DNA of 64,000 nucleotides, from assembly GCA_913775175.1 (NCBI GenBank), contig CAJYKU010000019.1, positions 1-64,000 of the forward strand, in the 5' to 3' direction. The notes beneath the pieces were generated by a model that was not told the DNA's origin, did not search any database, and saw only the letters and a program-made list of their open reading frames with translations. The stretch comes from an uncultured Pantoea sp. GTDB lineage: Bacteria > Pseudomonadota > Gammaproteobacteria > Enterobacterales > Enterobacteriaceae. The stretch's first letter is position 1. Every line of letters begins with the position of its first letter. Made by a program: the position numbers and the translations under genes. Positions 1 through 9,471 of the stretch are shown piece after piece.

Positions 1-305
1 CCTTTAAAGACCGGATTGCCTGCGGCCCAGGCGTCTTTCCCCACGGTGACCATATCGTCGCGCGTAATTTTCTTTTGATCGATGGCGCGGTCAACGACAT
101 AGCCCGTCATTAACTTGGTCAGGCTGGCCGGATTGCGGCGTTCGTCGGGATTGCCCGCCGTAAGCACCTGCCCCGTGGTGGCATCCATTAGCACCCATGA
201 TGCGGCATCGATCGCCGGTGGCGTCACGGGAAACGGCATATCGTCGGCCTGTGCCAGCGAAGCCCAAAAAACAGTTACGGTAATTAACAGACGCCTTTTC
301 AACAC
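1..305 (-). CDS. dacD: D-alanyl-D-alanine carboxypeptidase DacD (PBP6b), 5' part only
   Basis: Low-molecular-weight penicillin-binding protein that removes the terminal D-Ala of peptidoglycan pentapeptides at the periplasmic face of the inner membrane. About 101 N-terminal residues are visible; the rest lies left of the window. They show a basic start followed by a hydrophobic signal peptide ending near LAQA, then SWVLMD and NPASLTKLMTGY, which contains the active-site SxxK (S-L-T-K). The frame opens with GTG (305-303), giving MLKRRLL as in E. coli DacD; TTG at 302 is an alternative. An AAGGA Shine-Dalgarno lies just upstream. It is divergent from sbcB, as in E. coli. Confidence 0.88.
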   Translation of the reverse strand, partial: MLKRRLLITVTVFWASLAQADDMPFPVTPPAIDAASWVLMDATTGQVLTAGNPDERRNPASLTKLMTGYVVDRAIDQKKITRDDMVTVGKDAWAAGNPVFK

Positions 306-500
306 TTCATCCTTAGTTGCGCAAATAAAACAGACGGGAACAGCCGGACGTTTTACGGCAAAAGCCTTAAGAAGGTTTAATTAAATTGAAAAAAAATATG
401 AACTGCGGGGTGCCAGCACGCAGCGTTGGTCAGCACGGTTGTGCTGGCGAGCGCAGAAGACTATCCTGAACGTTGATTTTTTTGCAGACAGGACAGCGAC
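306..500. promoter_or_regulatory. dacD/sbcB divergent intergenic region with an inverted repeat
   Basis: This 195-base gap must hold the promoters of both divergent genes. An 8-bp inverted repeat (GCCAGCAC at 412-419, GTGCTGGC at 441-448) is the only structure seen; it has no T-tract. No convincing sigma70 pair was assigned. Confidence 0.35.
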
Positions 501-1922
501 GTGCCCGCCTCTGAATTCACTTTCTTATTCCATGATTACGAAACCTTCGGCACCAGTCCGTCACGGGATCGTCCGGCGCAGTTTGCCGGGTTACGTACCG
601 ACAGCAACTTTGATCCGGTTGGCGAGCCAGAGGTGTTTTACTGCCGTCCGCCGGACGACTATTTGCCCCAGCCTGAAGCGGTGATGATTACCGGTATTAC
701 GCCGCAAGTTGCCGCCTCGCGGGGCGTCAGCGAGGCCGAGTTTGCCGCCCGCATTCATGCCCTGTTCACCGCCGAACAAACCTGCGTGGTGGGCTATAAC
801 AACGTGCGCTTCGACGATGAAGTGACACGCAATATTTTCTACCGCAACTTCTACGATCCCTACGGCTGGAGCTGGCAAAACGGTAATTCGCGCTGGGATT
901 TACTGGACGTGATGCGTGCCTGCTATGCGCTGCGGCCCGAAGGCATCAACTGGCCCGAAAATGAAGACGGCTTTCCCAGCTTCCGGCTGGAGCACCTGAC
1001 CAAAGCCAACGGCGTCGCCCATGAAAACGCCCACGATGCGATGTCGGATGTCTATGCCACGCTCGCCATGGCGAAACTGGTGAAAGAAAAGCAGCCAAAG
1101 CTGTTCGAGTTTTTGTTTACGCATCGCAACAAAAACAAACTCATGACCCTGATCGATATCCCGCAGATGAAGCCGCTGGTGCACGTTTCCGGGATGTTCG
1201 GTGCCGCACGCGGCAATACCAGTTGGGTGGTGCCGCTTGCCTGGCATCCGGACAACCGCAACGCGTTAATCGTGGTCGACCTGGCCGGCGATATGACGCC
1301 GCTATTAACACTGGATGCCGACAGCCTGCGCGAACGTCTGTATACGCGTAAAAGCGAGTTGGGCGATCAATCAGCCATCCCCGTTAAGCTGGTGCATATC
1401 AATAAGTGCCCGGTGCTGGCGCCAGCGAATACCCTGCGACCTGAAGATGCCGGGCGGTTGGGCATCGATCGCCAGTCTTGTCTGGATAATCTGGCGACGC
1501 TGCGTCAGCATCCTGAAATACGTGAAAAGCTGGTGGCGATATTTGCCGATGCGGAACCCTTTACACCGTCAGATGATGTGGATACCCAGCTCTACGATGG
1601 CTTCTTTAGCGATGCCGATCGGGCGGGCATGAACATTATTCGCCAGACGGCGCCGGCTAACCTGCCCGCGCTGGATCTGACGTTTGACAGTCCGCGCGTG
1701 GCGAAGCTGCTGTTTCGTTATCGGGCGCGGAACTTCCCCGGCACCCTGGACGATGCTGAACAACAGCGCTGGCTGCAGCACCGGCGTGAGGTACTGAATC
1801 CGGATAAAGTGCAGTCGTTTCTGATGGAGCTGGAGTCGCTGGCCAGCCTGCATGAAAGCGATCAGGAAAAGCTGGCCCAGTTAAAAGCGCTGTATCTGTA
1901 TGCGCAGGAACTGGTGTCCTGA
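501..1922 (+). CDS. sbcB: Exodeoxyribonuclease I
   Basis: Processive 3'-to-5' single-strand DNA exonuclease of the DnaQ/DEDD superfamily, acting in mismatch repair and recombination. The 473-residue product (E. coli 475) begins with the ExoI motif FLFHDYETFG, whose D12 and E14 are metal ligands. AHDAMSDVYAT near residues 175-185 supplies the other catalytic His and Asp. The ExoI-specific C-terminal half is present (FRYRARNFPGTL). The start is GTG at 501, with AGGA at 490-493 seven bases upstream; no in-frame ATG fits better. The gene ends facing the convergent transporter gene. Identification is secure from near-continuous similarity to E. coli SbcB. Confidence 0.97.
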   Translation: MPASEFTFLFHDYETFGTSPSRDRPAQFAGLRTDSNFDPVGEPEVFYCRPPDDYLPQPEAVMITGITPQVAASRGVSEAEFAARIHALFTAEQTCVVGYNNVRFDDEVTRNIFYRNFYDPYGWSWQNGNSRWDLLDVMRACYALRPEGINWPENEDGFPSFRLEHLTKANGVAHENAHDAMSDVYATLAMAKLVKEKQPKLFEFLFTHRNKNKLMTLIDIPQMKPLVHVSGMFGAARGNTSWVVPLAWHPDNRNALIVVDLAGDMTPLLTLDADSLRERLYTRKSELGDQSAIPVKLVHINKCPVLAPANTLRPEDAGRLGIDRQSCLDNLATLRQHPEIREKLVAIFADAEPFTPSDDVDTQLYDGFFSDADRAGMNIIRQTAPANLPALDLTFDSPRVAKLLFRYRARNFPGTLDDAEQQRWLQHRREVLNPDKVQSFLMELESLASLHESDQEKLAQLKALYLYAQELVS

Positions 1923-1931
1923 CGCTCAGAC

Positions 1932-1964
1932 TGGCCGGGAAACGCGAATCGCCTTTCCCGGCCA
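1932..1964. terminator. Hairpin between convergent sbcB and ygbN-like genes
   Basis: An 11-bp stem, TGGCCGGGAAA (1932-1942) with TTTCCCGGCCA (1954-1964), sits in the 47-base convergent gap. There is no T-tract on either strand, so it may be a weak bidirectional terminator or only an mRNA 3'-end structure. Confidence 0.5.
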
Positions 1965-1969
1965 ACACA

Positions 1970-3325
1970 TCAAATCACAAACCACAGCGCCCAGGTGAGA
2001 ATAAAACCGCTCAGCCCCATCAGCGTCGTCAACACCGTCCAGGTTTTTAAGCCGTCCGCCACGGACAGCCCCAGATAGCGCGTTACCACCCAGAAGCCCG
2101 CATCGTTGACATGAGATAAACCCAGACCACCGAAGCAAACCGCCAGCGTGACCAGCACCAGGTGCATATCATCAATGCCGGTCACGGCCTGCGTCAGTAG
2201 GCCGCTGGTGGTCAAAATCGCGACGGTGGCCGAACCCTGTGAGGCGCGCAGGGCCAGCGAGAGAATAAATGCGGCGGGGATTAACGGCAAATGCAGCGTT
2301 TCCAAGGCCAGCGCCAGCGCTTTACCGACGCCGGACTCCACCAGCACCTTACCAAATGCACCGCCCGCACCGGCCACCAGAATCACGCTCGCCGATCCGG
2401 GAATGGCCCGCCCGGTCAGATCTTCCAGCTTATCTTTGCTCCAGCCGCGACGCAGGCCCAGCAGCCAGGCGGCCAGTCCCAACGCAATCAGCAGCGCGAT
2501 CGGTGGTGTGCCAATGACGGTCATCACCTTGCGAACCAGGCTGTCTTCAGCCAGCAGCGAGTGAGACAGCGTACCTAATACAATCAGCACAATCGGCACC
2601 ACGATCAAACCGCTGATGGTCAGCGCACCCGGCGGTGCAGGTTCATTTTTCTTCTGCACGCCTTCCGGCTTCGCCATCTGCAGCTGCTCCAGCACCTCGA
2701 CCGAAAGATGATACTGACGACGGTTCATCACCTTAGCGACGTAATAGCCTAAAATGCCGACTGGCACCGAGACCAGAATCCCCAGCATCATCAGCCAGCC
2801 CATATCGGTGTGCAAAATGGCCGCAGCGGCCGCGGCACCCGGATGGGTGGGTAGCGCCACGTGTACCGTTAGCATCACACCGGCCATTGGCAGGCCAAAC
2901 TTCAGGGGAGAAACCCGCGCCACTTTGGTAAAGCCGTAGATCAGCGGGATAACAATGATAAACCCCACTTCAAAAAACACCGGGATGCCCAGAATAAAAG
3001 CGGCCATGGTCAGTGCAGCAACGGTGCGTTTCAGGCCGAGGGTTTTGCTGAAGCGCTGCGCCAGCGACTCGGCGCCGCCCGAGGCTTCGATGATCGCCCC
3101 GAGCATGGCTCCCAGCACGATAATGATGGTGATGTGCCCCAGCAGTCCACCCATACCGCTGATGATGGTTTCCATGATTTTTTCAGCCGGAATACCGGTG
3201 GCGATTGCTACCAGCAGGCTGACAATCAACAGGGCGACAAAGGGATGGACTTTGGCTTTAATGACCAGCAACAGCAAAATCACAATGCTGGCGGTCGCAA
3301 TAGCTAACAGCAACGCAGTCGTCAT
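1970..3325 (-). CDS. ygbN: GntP-family acid-sugar/H+ symporter (YgbN-like)
   Basis: Inner-membrane proton symporter of the gluconate permease (GntP) family. The 451-residue product is hydrophobic throughout, with roughly 12 or more membrane segments. It carries typical GntP stretches such as GAMLGAIIEASGGAESLAQ and a C-terminal VNDAGFWVVTRYLGLS. Length and order match E. coli YgbN (about 454 residues), which closes the ygbJKLMN catabolic operon. Here it follows otnI after a 130-base gap on the same strand, so it is probably the importer for the threonate- or erythronate-like substrate of the neighbouring enzymes. Substrate is inferred from context; gluconate cannot be excluded from sequence alone. 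Confidence 0.88.
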   Translation of the reverse strand: MTTALLLAIATASIVILLLLVIKAKVHPFVALLIVSLLVAIATGIPAEKIMETIISGMGGLLGHITIIIVLGAMLGAIIEASGGAESLAQRFSKTLGLKRTVAALTMAAFILGIPVFFEVGFIIVIPLIYGFTKVARVSPLKFGLPMAGVMLTVHVALPTHPGAAAAAAILHTDMGWLMMLGILVSVPVGILGYYVAKVMNRRQYHLSVEVLEQLQMAKPEGVQKKNEPAPPGALTISGLIVVPIVLIVLGTLSHSLLAEDSLVRKVMTVIGTPPIALLIALGLAAWLLGLRRGWSKDKLEDLTGRAIPGSASVILVAGAGGAFGKVLVESGVGKALALALETLHLPLIPAAFILSLALRASQGSATVAILTTSGLLTQAVTGIDDMHLVLVTLAVCFGGLGLSHVNDAGFWVVTRYLGLSVADGLKTWTVLTTLMGLSGFILTWALWFVI

Positions 3326-3455
3326 AGTAAACCTCTGGAATAGTTATCTTTTTTAGCGTTTTTTGGCTACAGCTTTACCTGGTGCTGGTCTGTTTTAAAG
3401 ACGACCAGAACTGCACCGCTGCCGCAGCACCGGTGTGATTTTTTTAAACCTTAAC

Positions 3456-4241
3456 TCAGCGGTGTTTCGCCCAGGGCGCCAGCCAGCTCAGCCCTTCCAC
3501 GGTGTCCCCACGCGGGAAATATTCGCAGCCGATCCAGCCCGCGTAACCCACCTCATCAAGCAGGCTGAACAGCCAGGGATAGTTGATCTCACCCTCGTCA
3601 GGTTCATGACGACTGGGCACGGCGGCGATTTGCACATGCTGATAACGCCCGGCGTAATGGCGAATGAGGTGGCTGAGATTGCCGTCCACGATCTGGGCAT
3701 GGAACAGATCCAGTTGGGTAAAGACGTTGGGACGATCGATGAGCTCAACCATCTCCAGCGTCTGATACTGGCTGGCATAGAGATAATGGGGTTTGGTGGT
3801 GGGATTTAACGCTTCGATTAACAACCTGATGTTGTGTGGGGCGAAGCGTTCTGCCGCGTAGCGCATATTACTGATGAACGTCTCGACATAGCGCTGGCGA
3901 TCTGCGCCTGGCGGCACGGTGGCGGCCATGATATGCACCTGCGGGCAATTCAGCGCCCGTGCATAGTCCAGTGCCCTGTCGATATCGGCTCTTGCCTCCG
4001 CTTCCCGGCCGGGAATGGCTGAAACGCCCCATTCGCCTGCGGCCACGTTGCCCGGTGCGGTGTTAAACAGCACCAGTTTAAGCCCGTTGTCATCCAGCAG
4101 CGTTTTCAGTTGCTCAGCCGGATAGTCGTAAGGAAACAGAAATTCAACCGCGTCAAAGCCCGCCTGTGCAGCGGCGGCAAAGCGCTGCAGAAAGGGCACC
4201 TCATTGAACTGGGTAGATAAGTTAGCTGCAAACGTTGGCAT
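3456..4241 (-). CDS. otnI: 2-oxo-tetronate isomerase OtnI (YgbM)
   Basis: Hydroxypyruvate-isomerase-like TIM-barrel enzyme (AP-endonuclease 2 fold) that interconverts 2-oxo- and 3-oxo-tetronate in four-carbon acid-sugar catabolism. The 261-residue product (E. coli YgbM 258) starts [21 protein letters not shown]. It contains the conserved [21 protein letters not shown] and [10 protein letters not shown] stretches, whose Glu and His residues bind metal in this family. Its ATG (4241) shares a base with the otnC stop, indicating translational coupling. It sits fourth in the ltnD-otnK-otnC-otnI order seen in E. coli ygbJKLM. Confidence 0.92.
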   Translation of the reverse strand: MPTFAANLSTQFNEVPFLQRFAAAAQAGFDAVEFLFPYDYPAEQLKTLLDDNGLKLVLFNTAPGNVAAGEWGVSAIPGREAEARADIDRALDYARALNCPQVHIMAATVPPGADRQRYVETFISNMRYAAERFAPHNIRLLIEALNPTTKPHYLYASQYQTLEMVELIDRPNVFTQLDLFHAQIVDGNLSHLIRHYAGRYQHVQIAAVPSRHEPDEGEINYPWLFSLLDEVGYAGWIGCEYFPRGDTVEGLSWLAPWAKHR

Positions 4242-4867
4242 TATCGGCTCCTGAGTTCGGCAACTTCGTGGGCGGTGAGATAACGAATGGCGCGATCGCC
4301 CAGGGTAAACATCAGGCGTGCGGTTTCTTCCAGCTCTTCAGTATTGTCTGCGGCTTCCTGCAGGGATTTGCCCACCACAACCGGACCATGATTCGCCAGC
4401 AGAAAGGCACGGTAGCGCGGTGCCAACTGGGCCAGATCCTCCGCCAGTCGCGCGTCGCCGGGTTTATAGTAGGGCACCACCGGCACGTCCCCCACCCGCA
4501 TCACCACATAGGGCGTGAACGGGCGGATGCAGTTCTGGCTGTCCAGATTTTGCAGGCATGAGAGCGCGGTCAGGTAGTGACTGTGCAGGTGAACCACTGC
4601 CCGGCAGTCGGGATTATTCAGGTAGAGCGCCCGGTGAAAGGCGATCTCTTTTGAAGGTTTATCCCCGGCAATCCACTCCCCCTCTAACGTCACTGTAGAC
4701 AGGCGCTGGGCAGCCAGTTCGCCCAGGCAGGAGCCGGTGGGCGTCGCCAGCAGAGTGCCATCATCCAGCAGTAGCGACAGATTACCGGCCGAACCGGTGG
4801 CATAACCGCGCTGGAAGAACGAGGCGCCCAGCCTGACCATCTCTTCACGGGCCTGTTGTTCAGTCAT
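4241..4867 (-). CDS. otnC: 3-oxo-tetronate 4-phosphate decarboxylase OtnC (YgbL)
   Basis: Class II aldolase/adducin-fold metalloenzyme that decarboxylates 3-oxo-tetronate 4-phosphate to dihydroxyacetone phosphate, feeding glycolysis. The product has 208 residues. GSAGNLS (26-32) is the phosphate loop; H93, H95 and H160 (VVHLHS, LANHGP) fit the zinc ligands, and E. coli YgbL is closely similar throughout. I chose ATG at 4867 ([10 protein letters not shown]) over the longer frame to 4912 because GGAG lies seven bases upstream and the start then overlaps the otnK stop by 8 bases, as expected in a coupled operon. Confidence 0.92.
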   Translation of the reverse strand: MTEQQAREEMVRLGASFFQRGYATGSAGNLSLLLDDGTLLATPTGSCLGELAAQRLSTVTLEGEWIAGDKPSKEIAFHRALYLNNPDCRAVVHLHSHYLTALSCLQNLDSQNCIRPFTPYVVMRVGDVPVVPYYKPGDARLAEDLAQLAPRYRAFLLANHGPVVVGKSLQEAADNTEELEETARLMFTLGDRAIRYLTAHEVAELRSR

Positions 4868-6122
4868 GGGAAAACTCCGTTTGTGCGCGGCGGAAAAACT
4901 GTTCATCACCAAAATTGCCTGACTTCAGCGCGAGTGACAACGGCTGCCCGATATCTCTGACCCAGGGCACGCCGGGCGAAATCACCGGACCAATATGGAA
5001 GGCGGTCACGCCCAGGCTTTGAGCGACCACGCCAGAGGTTTCGCCGCCTGCGACGATAAAGCGCTGCCAGCCACGGGACTTCAGCGTGCGAGCTATCTGG
5101 GCAAACAGCTGCTCCACCGCCTCACTGCTGCGCTGTGCGCCATAGTGCTGTTGAATCGACTGCAGCTGCTGCGCATCCGCGGTGGCATAGAGCATGGGCG
5201 CGAGGGGCTCATCAGCATGCTCTGCGACCCAGTCGCATAACGCCTCGGCGTACTTTTCGTCGCTGAGGCAGCGCGACACGCTGATCTCCTGGACGGATGC
5301 CTGCTGGCGATAGGCATTGACCTGGCGGTTGGTCATTTGCGAGCAGGAACCCGAGAGCACTACCGCCCGTTGGCCTTGTGGGTAACCTGCGCGCTGCGCT
5401 TGCGGGTCATCGCGGTGGGTCGTTGACCACTGGCGCGCCAGGCCAATCGCCAGCCCGGAGCCGCCCGTGACCAACCGCATCGAGGTGAGTGCTTCGCCCT
5501 GGTTCAGCAGATGTTGCTCAGTGAGCGTATCAAGCACCGCGTAATTCACCCCCTGGGCACGCAGCTGCTCAAGTTGCCGTGATATCGCGTCTGCGCCCTG
5601 CTCTACCGTGGCCGCAGAGATGAGCCCGGCTTTTCCCGTGCTCTGGCTCTCCATCAGCCGTAGCAGGTTACTGTCGGTCATTGGCGTGACCGGATGATGG
5701 CGCATGCCGGAATCCGACAGCAGCTGTTCACCCACAAACAGATAACCCTGATAAACGGTGCGTCCGTTCACCGGCAATGCCGGGCAGATCACCGTCAGCG
5801 TCTCATCCAGCGCGGCCATGAGCGCATCCGTCACCGGACCGATATTGCCCGCGGAGGTACTGTCGAACGTGGAGCAGTATTTAAAATAAAAGCGCTCACA
5901 GCCTTGCGCCTGCAGCCAGCGCAGCGCGTCAAGCGACTGGCTGACGGCCTGCGCGGGCGGGCAGGATCGCGATTTCAGGCTGACCACAATAGCCTGTGCA
6001 TCCGGAACAGCGGCCTGTTTCGGGATGCCGTTAAACTGCAGGGTAGAAAGCCCGTTCTGCACCAGAAAGCTGGCAATGTCGGTTGCGCCGGTAAAATCGT
6101 CGGCAATGACCCCTAACCGCAT
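4860..6122 (-). CDS. otnK: 3-oxo-tetronate kinase OtnK (YgbK, DUF1537)
   Basis: ATP-dependent kinase of the four-carbon acid-sugar kinase family (formerly DUF1537), phosphorylating 3-oxo-tetronate at C4. The 420-residue protein shows the family N-terminus GVIADDFTGATDIA (D8 and D9 substrate-binding) and the C-terminal nucleotide-binding glycine-rich segments VAGGETSGVVAQSLG and PGVPWVRD. Its ATG (6122) overlaps the ltnD stop by one base. It is the signature gene of the cassette; reported family members act on threonate- or erythronate-derived oxo acids. Which stereoisomer is used here cannot be read from sequence. Confidence 0.93.
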   Translation of the reverse strand: MRLGVIADDFTGATDIASFLVQNGLSTLQFNGIPKQAAVPDAQAIVVSLKSRSCPPAQAVSQSLDALRWLQAQGCERFYFKYCSTFDSTSAGNIGPVTDALMAALDETLTVICPALPVNGRTVYQGYLFVGEQLLSDSGMRHHPVTPMTDSNLLRLMESQSTGKAGLISAATVEQGADAISRQLEQLRAQGVNYAVLDTLTEQHLLNQGEALTSMRLVTGGSGLAIGLARQWSTTHRDDPQAQRAGYPQGQRAVVLSGSCSQMTNRQVNAYRQQASVQEISVSRCLSDEKYAEALCDWVAEHADEPLAPMLYATADAQQLQSIQQHYGAQRSSEAVEQLFAQIARTLKSRGWQRFIVAGGETSGVVAQSLGVTAFHIGPVISPGVPWVRDIGQPLSLALKSGNFGDEQFFRRAQTEFSHD

Positions 6123-7027
6123 CAGATTTCCCCCTCGCGTTGAGGCAGCGTAATGCCGCTGAAGATTTTAATGACCGCACTGTCATCCTCACGGCCATAA
6201 CCGGCATTGCTGGCCTCGGTGAACATATTCAGTGCGGTGGAGGCCAGCGGCAGCGGGAAATGCAGGGCTTTCGCCGTCTCGGCGACCAGGTTGAGATCTT
6301 TGACAAAGATATCTACCGCGGATGTCGGTCGGTAGTCGCCATCGACGACATGCCGCATACGGTTTTCGAACATCCACGAGTTGCCGGCCGCATTGGTCAC
6401 CACCTCATACATCGTCTCCAGCGGGATCCCGGCGCGGGCGGCCAGCGCCATGGCTTCGGCCCCGACGGCAATGTGCACGCCAGCCAGCAGCTGATGAATG
6501 ATCTTAACCGTCGATCCCTGACCGATTTCCGTGCCGACGCGATAAACCTTCGCGGCCACTGCATCCAGTACCGGTTGCAGGGCAGCAAACGCCTCGTCGC
6601 TGCCGGACGCCATCACGGTCATCTCGCCGCTGGCGGCTTTGGCCGCCCCGCCGGACACCGGTGCATCCAGCATCAGGAGGTGATAGTCCGCCAGTTTTGC
6701 GGCGATCTGCTGTGCATCCTGCGCAGACAAGGTGGAGGAGACCATCACCGCCGTGCCCGGCTTCAGCCTGGCGGCCAGCCCCTGCTCGCCAAACAAGATT
6801 TGGTTAACCTGTTTGGCATTTACCACGAGCAGCAGCACAGCATCAAGTTGGCTGGCAAAGGCATGCGCAGACGTCTGGGCATCGCGCCCGCCCGCCTGGC
6901 GCAGCGCATCCAGCGCCTGCGGATTCAGATCCACGCCCCAGGTTGACAGCCCGGCACGAATGCAGGACTGCGCGGCGCCCATTCCCATTGAGCCTAAGCC
7001 GATGACACAAATATGTGAAGCTGGCAT
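6122..7027 (-). CDS. ltnD: L-threonate 2-dehydrogenase LtnD (YgbJ)
   Basis: NAD-dependent beta-hydroxyacid dehydrogenase that oxidises L-threonate to 2-oxo-tetronate, the first enzymatic step of the pathway. The 301-residue protein has an N-terminal Rossmann motif GLGSMG (10-15), the substrate-binding loop DAPVSGG (121-127) and the catalytic lysine K175 in TVKIIHQLLAG. These are the hallmarks of the 3-hydroxyisobutyrate dehydrogenase family, and length matches E. coli YgbJ (302). It is the first gene of the minus-strand operon, divergent from ygbI across a 264-base region holding repeated TTCACAT motifs. LtnD specificity for L-threonate is known for homologues, not shown here. Confidence 0.92.
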   Translation of the reverse strand: MPASHICVIGLGSMGMGAAQSCIRAGLSTWGVDLNPQALDALRQAGGRDAQTSAHAFASQLDAVLLLVVNAKQVNQILFGEQGLAARLKPGTAVMVSSTLSAQDAQQIAAKLADYHLLMLDAPVSGGAAKAASGEMTVMASGSDEAFAALQPVLDAVAAKVYRVGTEIGQGSTVKIIHQLLAGVHIAVGAEAMALAARAGIPLETMYEVVTNAAGNSWMFENRMRHVVDGDYRPTSAVDIFVKDLNLVAETAKALHFPLPLASTALNMFTEASNAGYGREDDSAVIKIFSGITLPQREGEI

Positions 7028-7112
7028 TGCTGGCCTCCATTGTTAATTTAAGTGAATTTTTGATTTCTGTTGTTAATACTGCCAATAAACGACGCGCAAA
7101 AACGTGTTCTTA

Positions 7113-7269
7113 TTCACATAAATTAACTCACAGAGGACACTGCAAAACATTTCTTCACATCATTCACCGCTTGCTACTTCCCTACTCAGACGGTTAATGC
7201 GCAGTTTTTCCCGCAAAATGGGACCAAAATTTTCATGTTTCTTCACATGACGATGCTCTACAATGTGAA
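7113..7269. promoter_or_regulatory. Cluster of four TTCACAT half-sites between ltnD and ygbI
   Basis: The heptamer TTCACAT occurs at 7113-7119, 7154-7160 and 7242-7248 on the plus strand, and as ATGTGAA at 7263-7269. The last two form an inverted repeat with 14 bases between arms, 22 bases before the ygbI ATG. Repeated half-sites in the control region of a DeoR-family regulator and its target operon suggest YgbI operators. Some resemblance to CRP half-sites (TGTGA) is also visible. The function is inferred. Confidence 0.5.
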
Positions 7270-7291
7270 AAAATGATAAAACGAGGTGGTT

Positions 7292-8062
7292 ATGATTCCG
7301 GTCGAGCGTCATCAACAGATTCTGGCTCTGGTGGCAGAGCGCGGCGTAATGAGCATTAACGAGCTTACGGAGCGTTTTGGCGTGTCACATATGACCATTC
7401 GCCGGGATGTGCAAAAGCTGGAAGAACAGGGCGCGGTCCTCTCAGTGTCGGGCGGTGTTCGTTCCGCCAACCGGCTGGCGAGCGAGCCCTCGCACCTGAC
7501 CAAAACGGCCCTGTTCAATGAAGAAAAAAAAGCCATTGGCCAGTTAGCCGCTCAGCTTATTCCGCCTGACAGCTGCATCTATCTGGATGCCGGCACCACC
7601 ACGCTGGCGCTGGCGCGGGAAATTGCTGATCGGGAGGACCTGCTGGTCGTCACTAATGATTTTATGGTGACCAATCTGCTGATGGAGGCGAGTCGCTGTC
7701 GGGTGATTCACACCGGCGGTACGGTATGCCGGGATAACCGCTCCTGCATTGGCGATGCGGCGGCACGCCACCTGCGTCAACTGGCGATAGATATCGCCTT
7801 TGTGTCCACCTCAAGCTGGGGGCTGCGCGGATTGTTTACGCCGGATGAAGACAAGGTGGCGGTTAAACAGGCCGTTTGCGAGGTCAGCAGCAAACGCATC
7901 CTGCTCAGCGACAGCTCTAAGTACGATAAAATCGCGACGTGGCTGGCCTTACCGTTGGAGAAGTTTGATGTGATCGTAACGGATGATCAATTGAATGCCG
8001 CAGGACGAAACGCGTTACAGGCAGGAAGTTGGGAACTGATGATGGCCGGAAAAAGCGGATAA
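7292..8062 (+). CDS. ygbI: DeoR-family regulator YgbI of the acid-sugar operon
   Basis: DNA-binding repressor of the DeoR/GlpR family, presumably controlling the divergent ltnD-otnK-otnC-otnI-ygbN genes. The product has 256 residues. An N-terminal winged helix-turn-helix spans about residues 5-58 (ELTERFGVSHMTIRRDVQKLE), followed by the DeoR sensor domain with IYLDAGTTTLALAREI and VVTNDF, where a sugar phosphate binds in relatives. It matches E. coli YgbI along its length. ATG at 7292 is chosen with ACGAGG five bases upstream; the GTG two codons earlier overlaps that ribosome site. Confidence 0.92.
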   Translation: MIPVERHQQILALVAERGVMSINELTERFGVSHMTIRRDVQKLEEQGAVLSVSGGVRSANRLASEPSHLTKTALFNEEKKAIGQLAAQLIPPDSCIYLDAGTTTLALAREIADREDLLVVTNDFMVTNLLMEASRCRVIHTGGTVCRDNRSCIGDAAARHLRQLAIDIAFVSTSSWGLRGLFTPDEDKVAVKQAVCEVSSKRILLSDSSKYDKIATWLALPLEKFDVIVTDDQLNAAGRNALQAGSWELMMAGKSG

Positions 8063-8069
8063 GAACAGC

Positions 8070-8102
8070 CCTGCTCTGTCCCGTTATTGGGCACAGAGCA
8101 GG
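8070..8102. terminator. Hairpin between convergent ygbI and plaP
   Basis: CCTGCTCTGTCCC (8070-8082) pairs with GGG-C-ACAGAGCAGG (8089-8102), with one bulged base. It lies in the 50-base convergent gap, so it probably ends both transcripts, although it lacks a T-tract. Confidence 0.5.
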
Positions 8103-8112
8103 ACCGGGGGGA

Positions 8113-9471
8113 TTACACTTCTTCGCTAAACTGGGGAACCGGATTGCGGAAACTGCGGGTCACAAAAGCCAGATAGAGAATACCAATGGCGGCCCAGATT
8201 AGGCCCAGAACCATCGAGCTCTGCTCCAGGTTAACCCACAGCGCACCAACGGTCAGCGCGCCCAGCATCGGCAGAACCAGATACTGGAAGTGATCTTTCA
8301 GGGTTTTGTTACGTTTTTCACGTACCCAGTACTGCGCAATCACCGACAGGTTAACGAAGGTAAACGCCACCAGCGCACCGAAGTTAATCAGCGCAGTCGC
8401 AGTAACCAGATCGAAGTTAATGGCCATCAGCGCGACGGCACCGACCAGAATCACGTTCAGTGACGGCGTGCGCCATTTCGGATGGATATAGCCGAAGAAA
8501 CGCTCCGGGAATACGCCATCACGGCCCATTACGTACATCAGACGCGATACGCCCGCGTGCGCCGCCATGCCGGAAGCCAGTACGGTGACCACGGAGAAGA
8601 TCAGGATACCGACCTGCAACGCTTTGCCCGCGACGTAGAGCATGATCTCCGGCTGTGAGGAGTCCGGCTCTTTAAAGCGCGAGATGTCCGGGAAGTACAG
8701 CTGCAGGAAGTAAGAGGCCACGATAAACATCAGGCCACCAATCAGCGCGGTCAGGAAAATCGCACGCGGAATGGTACGTTCTGCATCTTTCGTTTCTTCC
8801 GACAGCGAACTGATGCCGTCAAAACCCAGGAATGAGAAACACAGGATGGTCGCTCCCGTAATCATCGGCACCACGTGGGCGTTCTCCGACCAGAACGGTT
8901 TGCTGCTTACCACTGTTCCTGCACCTTCACCGTGCGCCACACCGTAGATGACCATGGCAGTAATCCCGATCATCACCACAACCTGCAGGATCACGATCAC
9001 GCTGTTGAAGTTGGCGACGGTTTTGATTCCCTTAAGGTTGGAGAGCGTCATAAAGCCCACCAGCAGCACCACGAAAATCCACGAGGGGATACCTGGCACC
9101 AGGGTTTCAAAATAGTTTTTTGCCAGCAGGATGTTGATCATCGGCATAAACAGGTAGTCCAGCAGCGATGACCAGCCCACCATAAAACCGACGTGCGGAC
9201 TGATTGCCTTTTGAGCGTAGGTATAAGCGGAGCCCGCAGATGGGAAGCGGCGTACCAGCTTACCGTAACTCACGGCAGTGAACAGAATCGCAATCAGGGC
9301 GAAAGCATAGGCGGTGGCAACGTGACCATCGGTCAGGCCCGATACAATACCAAAGGTATCGAACAGGGTCATAGGCTGCATGTAGGCTAAGCCCATCATG
9401 ACGACCGGAAGTAAAGTCAGCGTTTTTTTGAGTTGAGCACGTTGTGGTGCAGCAGAGGTATTAAGCGACAT
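8113..9471 (-). CDS. plaP: Putrescine importer PlaP (YeeF), APC family
   Basis: Inner-membrane amino acid-polyamine-organocation permease; PlaP of E. coli is a low-affinity proton-driven putrescine importer. The 452-residue product has about 12 hydrophobic segments. It is nearly collinear with E. coli Pla[21 protein letters not shown] in the first segment, then [22 protein letters not shown] and [13 protein letters not shown] strong AAGGAGG lies upstream of ATG 9471. Position next to sbcB matches E. coli, but here it is also beside puuA, so it can supply the Puu pathway in place of the absent PuuP. It appears to be transcribed alone, because a terminator ends puuA upstream. Confidence 0.93.
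   Translation of the reverse strand: MSLNTSAAPQRAQLKKTLTLLPVVMMGLAYMQPMTLFDTFGIVSGLTDGHVATAYAFALIAILFTAVSYGKLVRRFPSAGSAYTYAQKAISPHVGFMVGWSSLLDYLFMPMINILLAKNYFETLVPGIPSWIFVVLLVGFMTLSNLKGIKTVANFNSVIVILQVVVMIGITAMVIYGVAHGEGAGTVVSSKPFWSENAHVVPMITGATILCFSFLGFDGISSLSEETKDAERTIPRAIFLTALIGGLMFIVASYFLQLYFPDISRFKEPDSSQPEIMLYVAGKALQVGILIFSVVTVLASGMAAHAGVSRLMYVMGRDGVFPERFFGYIHPKWRTPSLNVILVGAVALMAINFDLVTATALINFGALVAFTFVNLSVIAQYWVREKRNKTLKDHFQYLVLPMLGALTVGALWVNLEQSSMVLGLIWAAIGILYLAFVTRSFRNPVPQFSEEV

Noticed and set aside
6140-6946. Long plus-strand open frame antisense to ltnD (268 codons)
   Set aside because: It is a composition shadow of a well-recognised GC-rich gene; its translation is rich in His, Arg and Gln and matches no family.
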